Virus record (IMG/VR): IMGVR_UViG_3300025913_000026
Coordinates: 1-64,000 of that record
Reading direction: 5' to 3' (one strand)
DNA: 64,000 bases
Source of the DNA: a virus
Position numbers and translations under genes: made by a program
The notes under the pieces: model-generated
What the model was told of the DNA's origin: nothing
The model's input: only the letters and a program-made list of their open reading frames with translations
The model's database searches: none
Shown here: one piece after another, positions 59,654 through 64,000 of the stretch
Layout of the letters: each line of letters begins with the position of its first letter
Position numbering within the stretch: the first letter of the stretch is position 1

Positions 59654-60127
59654 TCAATCTTTAGCATAAGCCCCTTGATTTATCTGCTGGATGGCTCTGT
59701 TTAACTGGCTAATTTGCTCTCCTACCGCCCCCTCTAGCTTAATCCCGCCATGAGTGAGGGTTATTAGCTCTCGCTCCATCCACATCCGTTTTACGATATG
59801 GCAATGATATTCCAAATGAGCAGAAGTGCATACGGAGTTAGTAGTTCGCATTAAGTAATACGGTGTTGCGTATTGCATATCACCATCATTCAAATGAGTT
59901 TTATTCTCTTTATTGAACATATAATCCGCAACTGTAAGTAAATCAATTGGTAATGAAGTTTTATACATTTCAGTCATGGCTTTATAGGTGACCCTGTTTG
60001 ATTCCCTGTAAAAGTTCTTTTCTTCCACAAGGCCGTATGTTCTCCCAAAAGCAGACTTCTCTAACAAGCATATGCCAATGATAGCCGTTTCTAATTCTTC
60101 GTTGTAATGAATATTTGCTTGAAACAT
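59654..60127 (-). CDS. DnaB N-terminal domain as a separate gene
   Basis: The 157-residue protein has ELETAIIGICLLEKSAFGRT, FYRESNRVTYKAMTEMYKTS, IDLLTVADYM and MRTTNSVCTSAHLEYHCHIV, the DnaB N-terminal domain that forms the collar of the hexamer and binds primase. It ends with TGA at 59654-59656, in a different frame from the ATPase gene, 5 nt before ATG 59648. Length of the two parts (about 466) equals an ordinary DnaB. It is either a true split or a one-base frame change. Confidence 0.8.
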   Translation of the reverse strand: MFQANIHYNEELETAIIGICLLEKSAFGRTYGLVEEKNFYRESNRVTYKAMTEMYKTSLPIDLLTVADYMFNKENKTHLNDGDMQYATPYYLMRTTNSVCTSAHLEYHCHIVKRMWMERELITLTHGGIKLEGAVGEQISQLNRAIQQINQGAYAKD

Positions 60128-60915
60128 TATAAATCAGGTGTTAAGGTTCTTAATCCATTTGAAGGCGCTCGTGGCTTTTCAGGTAGCTTATAGCCACTTT
60201 TTATTTTTGCCTGTAACCAACCGTTAAACATCCGTTTGTATTTGGATGCAGTAAAATCCCTAATATCTGTTGTTCCGGTCAAAGATGCGTTGTACATGTA
60301 CATCCATTGCTTCAGGTCATCGACTTTGAAATAATTAGCCATGCAAATCTGTTCCCTCCATTTCTGATCTTCCCAAGCCTGCTTTGCGGCAGACAAAACA
60401 ACTTCACTTCCGATTTCAGGATTTTCTACGTTGTTGTTGTTATTCTCTTTCTCTCTTTCTTTCTCTCTTTCTTTCTCTGCTTGATTTTGTTCAGCATTTG
60501 CTTCGGTTTGCTTAACATTTGATTCAGCTTGTTGGTCTGCCGACTTTTCTTGCTTTACAATTGCTCCATTTTTGCCAGCCTCTGAACGTGCTTTGCTGAT
60601 CCTTTTCCGTTTTGTAAGATTCTTTTCTACCCTATTAGAACTCAGGTAATTATCATCTACTTTGGTAAAAAGTTTAAAAGCTATACACTTTAGAAGAATT
60701 GATTTTACTAAGTCTAAATCTTCATTGAGATCGTGCGCTATGGCCGAAAAAGTTAGTTCATCAATTTCCAACGTCCCTCCTTCTTCATGCATCATCTCGA
60801 CCGCGCACCAATAAATACCGTAACCAGCGGATTTAAATTCCCGGACTAATGCTGCTATCTTTTTATCATTCCTGGCATTTAAATCATGGCTGAAAAAAAG
60901 TGCATCTTTAGCCAT
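60127..60915 (-). CDS. DUF4373-type (Lin1244/Lin1753) replication-associated protein
   Basis: The 262-residue protein from ATG 60915 starts AKDALFFSHDLNARNDKKIA ... YGIYWCAVEMMHEEGG, the conserved N-terminal DUF4373 domain found in phage replication proteins upstream of DnaB. A middle linker is charged and has repeats EKEREKEREKENNNNN. The C-terminal domain (YKRMFNGWLQAKIKSGYKLP) is helical. It likely acts as replication initiator or helicase loader; inferred from family and position. It overlaps the HNH gene by 8 nt. Confidence 0.75.
   Translation of the reverse strand: MAKDALFFSHDLNARNDKKIAALVREFKSAGYGIYWCAVEMMHEEGGTLEIDELTFSAIAHDLNEDLDLVKSILLKCIAFKLFTKVDDNYLSSNRVEKNLTKRKRISKARSEAGKNGAIVKQEKSADQQAESNVKQTEANAEQNQAEKEREKEREKENNNNNVENPEIGSEVVLSAAKQAWEDQKWREQICMANYFKVDDLKQWMYMYNASLTGTTDIRDFTASKYKRMFNGWLQAKIKSGYKLPEKPRAPSNGLRTLTPDL
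60429..60480. repeat. Microsatellite-like TTG and CTTT tracts in a coding region
   Basis: On the plus strand a (TTG)4 run is followed by a pyrimidine-only tract of CTCTTT/CTTT units to about 60478. Read on the minus strand they encode NNNNN and EREKEREKE. Slippage here could change linker length or frame of the replication protein. Confidence 0.75.
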
Positions 60916-61255
60916 TTTGCTTTGATTTTGCCAGTTTTTCAAGCTGGGTATTTACGATATTGTTTAATGCATCTCGTATTTCCGAATTAAACATACCCAG
61001 CATATGGAGAGTATGGTATATGCTATCCCCATCTTGTTTAATATCCTCTTCCTCTTTGTGGCATTTATAGCAAAGTGTTACGAGTAATGTATCTGGATAG
61101 TCCAAAGGCTTTCTTCCGTTAATATAATGCCGGTGGTGGATATGAAGTGTGTCTTTTTTGTTCCCGCACTTTTGACAAGAAAAGTTATCTCTATTAAGTA
61201 TCTCTAATCGTTTACGTTGCCAAATAGGGTCTTTTAGCATGTCTTGATATGTCAT
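60908..61255 (-). CDS. HNH endonuclease
   Basis: The 115-residue protein has CQKCGN, LHIHHRHYINGRKPLDYP and LVTLCYKCHKEE: two CxxC zinc ligands around an HNH core (HHRHY ... CH). Small proteins of this type occur in phages and may be nucleases in packaging or homing. Position before the replication initiator, with an 8-nt overlap, suggests stable membership in the operon rather than a recent insertion. Confidence 0.8.
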   Translation of the reverse strand: MTYQDMLKDPIWQRKRLEILNRDNFSCQKCGNKKDTLHIHHRHYINGRKPLDYPDTLLVTLCYKCHKEEEDIKQDGDSIYHTLHMLGMFNSEIRDALNNIVNTQLEKLAKSKQNG

Positions 61256-61268
61256 TGGATGCCAGGAT

Positions 61269-61478
61269 TTAATAGGTTCCAGAAATAGATTTCTCGTTAG
61301 CTATCTTCTTTTTAGCTAAATATTGCTCGTATTCTTCGATTCTGTTGTAGAGAGTTTTTCGATCTATCTGGAGAAGTTCAGCGGCCTTGCGCTTGTTGAA
61401 TTTTGTTTTTTTTAGGGCATCTACAATAATTTCATATTCCGCCAGCAAGGCGGCTTCACTTAGGGGTGTAAGATTCAT
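61269..61478 (-). CDS. Fis/NtrC-type helix-turn-helix protein
   Basis: The 69-residue protein contains YEIIVDALKKTKFNKRKAAE, then LLQIDRKTLYNRIEEYE, the HTH_8 motif found at the C-terminus of NtrC-like activators and in Fis. Here it stands alone. It lies 150 nt from the next upstream gene, behind a possible promoter (TATATTCG near 61508), and may switch on replication genes. Confidence 0.8.
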   Translation of the reverse strand: MNLTPLSEAALLAEYEIIVDALKKTKFNKRKAAELLQIDRKTLYNRIEEYEQYLAKKKIANEKSISGTY

Positions 61479-61630
61479 ATTTTATAGGAATTGTTTTACG
61501 AATATAGGTGGAATAGAAATTGCAGAAAAATAAATCTTTTGCATATGCGAATATATTTCCACATATTTTGAAGGATTATAGAACATTGGAGTGGTACGAG
61601 TTTTTAAAGGCGCTGGTGGTTTTTCAAAAA

Positions 61631-61945
61631 TTATTTTGTGGTATTATACCATTTTATTGCCATTACTAAGTTATGAAAAGCGGCCTCTTTATTGTCATAG
61701 CAAATTGCCCCAGCAACTAAACCTTTAAGATCGCTATGCCTGAACTGATGCAGTTCTTTCTTGAATTTCAAGTCTCTAAACTTAAACCATGCATCCATTA
61801 GCCAGTTCCAATCTGTATGATATTTCATTGGCGGAAGCGATTCATCTGGACATCCTTTATAATCACTTATATGAGAAAGCTGAAATGATTTACCAACAAA
61901 TTCACCTATGACCCTATTCCCGGATAAACGTTCTTCTTTTGTCAT
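61631..61945 (-). CDS. Conserved Bacteroidota phage protein
   Basis: The 104-residue protein has IGEFVGKSF, then YHTDWNWLMDAWFKFRDL and ICYDNKEAAFHNLVMAIKWY. This WLM...CYD...A...I.WYN pattern is very common in Bacteroidota phages and prophages, with unknown function. Confidence 0.75.
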   Translation of the reverse strand: MTKEERLSGNRVIGEFVGKSFQLSHISDYKGCPDESLPPMKYHTDWNWLMDAWFKFRDLKFKKELHQFRHSDLKGLVAGAICYDNKEAAFHNLVMAIKWYNTTK

Positions 61946-61954
61946 ATTTAATAA

Positions 61955-62197
61955 TTATTTTTTACGTTTCTTTTTATTCGTCTTTTTATTAAGTGATGCA
62001 ACTATGCCTTGCAGGCCATGTGAAATATACCGTAAAGTCTTCCCGGTACCTACAGTCGTTAAATGCCACCCATTGCCTTCTGGGCATCTATATGGAGTCA
62101 TTTTTATCCTATCATCATCCCATATTCCAATAGCAGAAGTTCTTGCTTGGGTTTTTGTTTCAAAAGAATTTTTATAACAATTGCATTTAGTCTCCAT
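61955..62197 (-). CDS. Small phage protein with C..P..GWHLT motif
   Basis: The 80-residue protein has YRCPEGNGWHLTTVG, a degenerate form of a short zinc-ribbon-like motif (Y.CPxCgxWHLT) found in small phage proteins, and a very basic tail (KKTNKKKRKK). It may bind nucleic acid. Function unknown. Confidence 0.65.
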   Translation of the reverse strand: METKCNCYKNSFETKTQARTSAIGIWDDDRIKMTPYRCPEGNGWHLTTVGTGKTLRYISHGLQGIVASLNKKTNKKKRKK

Positions 62198-62200
62198 TTT

Positions 62201-62425
62201 TCAATAATTAGTTACAGGAGTTTTGTTATTAGGCCAATTAACTTTAATTGGACACCATGCAGGTATTGGAGGCTTTTCATGCCATTCTACAAATGGTTCA
62301 ATTTCTTTTTCAGCTTTCTTGCAAAACCAATCTTCACCTCTATCAAATCCATCTGTACTTGATACTCCGGTTATTTTAAAGAATGGGCATTCTTTACAGG
62401 ATTGTATATCTATTATTATTTTCAT
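62201..62425 (-). CDS. Cys-rich small phage protein
   Basis: The 74-residue protein has CKECPFFK near the start, a middle Cys in WFCKKAEKEI, and PPIPAWCPIKV. The CxxCPxF...C...IPxWCPL pattern is shared by a common phage family that may bind a metal. Function unknown. Confidence 0.7.
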   Translation of the reverse strand: MKIIIDIQSCKECPFFKITGVSSTDGFDRGEDWFCKKAEKEIEPFVEWHEKPPIPAWCPIKVNWPNNKTPVTNY

Positions 62426-62482
62426 TACTGTAGGTTACTATTATTGGTTTCATAGTGGTTCATTGTTATTATCAAAGACTAT

Positions 62483-62740
62483 TTAATTTTTAAAATAATC
62501 AGGCTTGGGGAAACGATTTGTAAATTCAATAGCCTCATGCTCTGTATATTCAATATTAAAGGCATCGTTCCAGTAATGATGTAAGTTTTCATTAATAGGT
62601 AGCCATGCTATAATGGTAGCACTTGTTTCTCCTTCCCATGAACACCACCAAGGATATTTAGGATTAAATATTAATGGGCGATAATCATCAGTAGAATTGG
62701 TTTTAAACCGGTATCTACGCCATTTAACTTCTTTCATCAT
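62483..62740 (-). CDS. Conserved small phage protein
   Basis: The 85-residue protein is Trp-rich (YPWWCSWEGETSATIIAWLP; NLHHYWNDAFNIEYT). This Trp-rich pattern (W.tsWsGxxxxviaylpxxxxixxYWPdAxnie) is common among Bacteroidota phage proteins of unknown function. Confidence 0.65.
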   Translation of the reverse strand: MMKEVKWRRYRFKTNSTDDYRPLIFNPKYPWWCSWEGETSATIIAWLPINENLHHYWNDAFNIEYTEHEAIEFTNRFPKPDYFKN

Positions 62741-62746
62741 AATTAT

Positions 62747-63220
62747 TTATTTGGATAGTAGCCTTTGGTTTACTTCTTCAATGGTGGTCAAATCATTTTC
62801 AAGCAAATGGATTAATATATAGCCCATTGCTTCTGCTAGGTTTTTATGGTCACCCAATTGAACATACGGGCGGCTAAATGTTTGGTGATATTCTACACTC
62901 CATTCGTTTTCTCCACGGTATATTCTTAAATGTGGGTTTTCGTTTTTTTCTGCGTCTCGCAATCGATATGGAAGCATTTCTCCTAATTCTGATACCGTGA
63001 AGGCAGAAAACTCAAAATGAATATTAGCGCCGGATAATATACTTTGTTGCCCATGTGTTATTCTGAATTGCATTTTAGCCTGCTGACAACCGTAGTGATG
63101 TAAATTTGGGTTGGTTGGTGTTTTATCTTGAATATGATAGAATAGACTCTTTTGAATTATACCTAATTTATTTAGGCGCATACCCTGCTCGATAGTAATT
63201 ACCTGATCTTCTAATTTCAT
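62747..63220 (-). CDS. Conserved hypothetical phage protein
   Basis: The 157-residue protein contains FSAFTVSELGEMLPYRL and AEAMGYILIHLLENDL, a pattern (aFtvaELgemLP ... AxAmlxYLieNxl) frequent in Bacteroidota phages. Function unknown. Confidence 0.7.
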   Translation of the reverse strand: MKLEDQVITIEQGMRLNKLGIIQKSLFYHIQDKTPTNPNLHHYGCQQAKMQFRITHGQQSILSGANIHFEFSAFTVSELGEMLPYRLRDAEKNENPHLRIYRGENEWSVEYHQTFSRPYVQLGDHKNLAEAMGYILIHLLENDLTTIEEVNQRLLSK

Positions 63221-63257
63221 GGTTTATTTTATTTAGTTAGTGTGGATGCATCTATGG

Positions 63258-63665
63258 CTAATCCTGAAAATATTCCAAATCTATTTGCCAATTGAGTATT
63301 TGACCTTCTTCGTTTACTTTCATGATAATATAATCACCAAACCCGTTTTCTTCTGGGCACATGATTGCCGGGACATAACCTTCTTTTGTTACTACTATTT
63401 CGCCATCCTTGTCTTTTAATTGATACTCGCCTTCATCACATACTTTATAATGAATATCAGCAGTTACTCCTTTTATCCAATTAATTATTATTCCAGAATT
63501 AACATTTATTAAAGGGCACCAATCATTACCGATCCGACAAGGGATTCTATCACCATCGACATCTTCAATGTCATTAACGGTAGCATCCTTCCAATATCTA
63601 ACTTTAGCTTTTACTTTCAAAATCTGAATATCAAATCCCTTTTCTATTTTTAATGTTAATTTCAT
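63258..63665 (-). CDS. Conserved hypothetical phage protein
   Basis: The 135-residue protein has IQILKVKAKVRYWKDATVND, GVTADIHYKVCDEGEYQLKD and GDYIIMKVNEEGQILNW. Similar proteins are common in Bacteroidota mobile elements and have no known function. It overlaps the upstream gene by 4 nt. Confidence 0.65.
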   Translation of the reverse strand: MKLTLKIEKGFDIQILKVKAKVRYWKDATVNDIEDVDGDRIPCRIGNDWCPLINVNSGIIINWIKGVTADIHYKVCDEGEYQLKDKDGEIVVTKEGYVPAIMCPEENGFGDYIIMKVNEEGQILNWQIDLEYFQD

Positions 63666-64000
63666 AATAAATCAAGTTGTTTATAAGTTGGGGGAATAAG
63701 TTTACGAGGATAATCTACTATTGCTTCTCCTTTTAATGCCTTTTCTGAGGCTTCTGTTTTTGGGATATAATTAGAAGTCAAAGCCCATTCATAGCCTTGT
63801 CTTCCTGATTTTAATACTTTCTTTGATCCTGGTCGGAAGATTAATCCCATGCGTTCCATTTCACTAAGCCTCTTCCATATTCTAGACTTATCTTCTCCTA
63901 AATAGGCTGAAATATCTTCAAATGTACCCTTTATAAGGACAGATAAGGCAATCATTATATCCCGGTATGCGCCTCTTATTTCGTCAGGATTTAAAGATTT
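63662..64000 (-). CDS. Winged-helix-like protein, 5' end outside the window
   Basis: The frame is open to the window edge (KSLNPDEIRGAYRDIMIALS before the internal ATG at 63955), so the real start lies beyond 64000. DISAYLGEDKSRIWKRLSEMERMGLI resembles a winged helix-turn-helix, with a following beta wing (GYEWALTSNYIP). It may be a regulator. Partial. Confidence 0.6.
   Translation of the reverse strand, partial: KSLNPDEIRGAYRDIMIALSVLIKGTFEDISAYLGEDKSRIWKRLSEMERMGLIFRPGSKKVLKSGRQGYEWALTSNYIPKTEASEKALKGEAIVDYPRKLIPPTYKQLDLL

Noticed and set aside
60441-60480. CRISPR-like repeats.
   Set aside because: Repeat units are 4 to 6 bases with no spacers; it is a microsatellite tract.

Overview
The window looks like most of the genome of a tailed double-stranded DNA phage, probably short-tailed, infecting a member of the Bacteroidota (a Chitinophaga/Sphingobacterium/Flavobacterium-like host would fit). 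Evidence seen directly: an AT-rich genome, one long minus-strand run with terminase large subunit, portal, scaffold-like protein, major capsid protein, connector/ring-type proteins, a very large muzzle-like tail protein, internal virion proteins, a tail fibre and lysis genes, plus a DnaB/SSB replication block. Several upstream regions carry the Bacteroidota -7 element TAnnTTTG. The order portal, capsid, rings, 1304-residue tail protein, internal proteins recalls crAss-like phages and marine Cellulophaga podoviruses; that affiliation is inference. No integrase, phage RNA polymerase or DNA polymerase was recognised, and the rightmost gene runs off the window, so the genome is probably incomplete. 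Layout: 1-150 is a 63-bp perfect inverted repeat at the window edge. 191-7199 is mostly minus strand: RusA-type resolvase, a PD-(D/E)XK nuclease, many small phage genes, a frameshifted Acb2/Tad1-like gene, a tRNA next to a 500-nt candidate structured RNA, and an IS4-family transposase remnant. 7200-7580 is a G-rich divergent control region. 7581-13027 is a plus-strand block of about 18 small genes, beginning with a small HTH-like protein and containing a ParB-like protein, lipoproteins and structured leaders; it ends at facing terminators at 13060-13125. From there to 64000 nearly everything is read on the minus strand, so transcription runs from right to left: recombination/regulatory small genes (61-64 kb), replication (58-61 kb: HNH, DUF4373-type protein, DnaB in two pieces, SSB), ASCH-like and small proteins, a sugar cassette (51.9-56.9 kb: epimerase, two GT9-like enzymes, a GT2, a methyltransferase) interrupted by one plus-strand gene with its own promoter, small genes, DNA packaging (45.8-48.2 kb), head (39.2-45.8 kb), connector and GroES-like co-chaperonin (35.9-38.2 kb), tail and internal virion proteins (22.9-35.9 kb), tail fibre with an SGNH esterase domain (17.0-21.2 kb), and a lysis block (13.2-17.0 kb). 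Four endonuclease genes (one GIY-YIG, three HNH) are scattered between essential genes. How it fits together: DnaB, SSB, RusA and the PD-(D/E)XK nuclease would replicate and process DNA; TerL packages it through the portal into a capsid whose assembly may be helped by the phage's own GroES-like protein; the tail fibre would bind and deacetylate host surface sugars, and the sugar enzymes may remodel that surface or decorate phage components. Points most worth checking: the ORF nested in another frame of the 1748-residue virion protein, the Acb2/Tad1-like gene broken by one base, the structured RNA beside a short-variable-loop tRNA with anticodon UAA, interleaved inverted repeats ahead of the spanin-like gene, and the two-gene DnaB.
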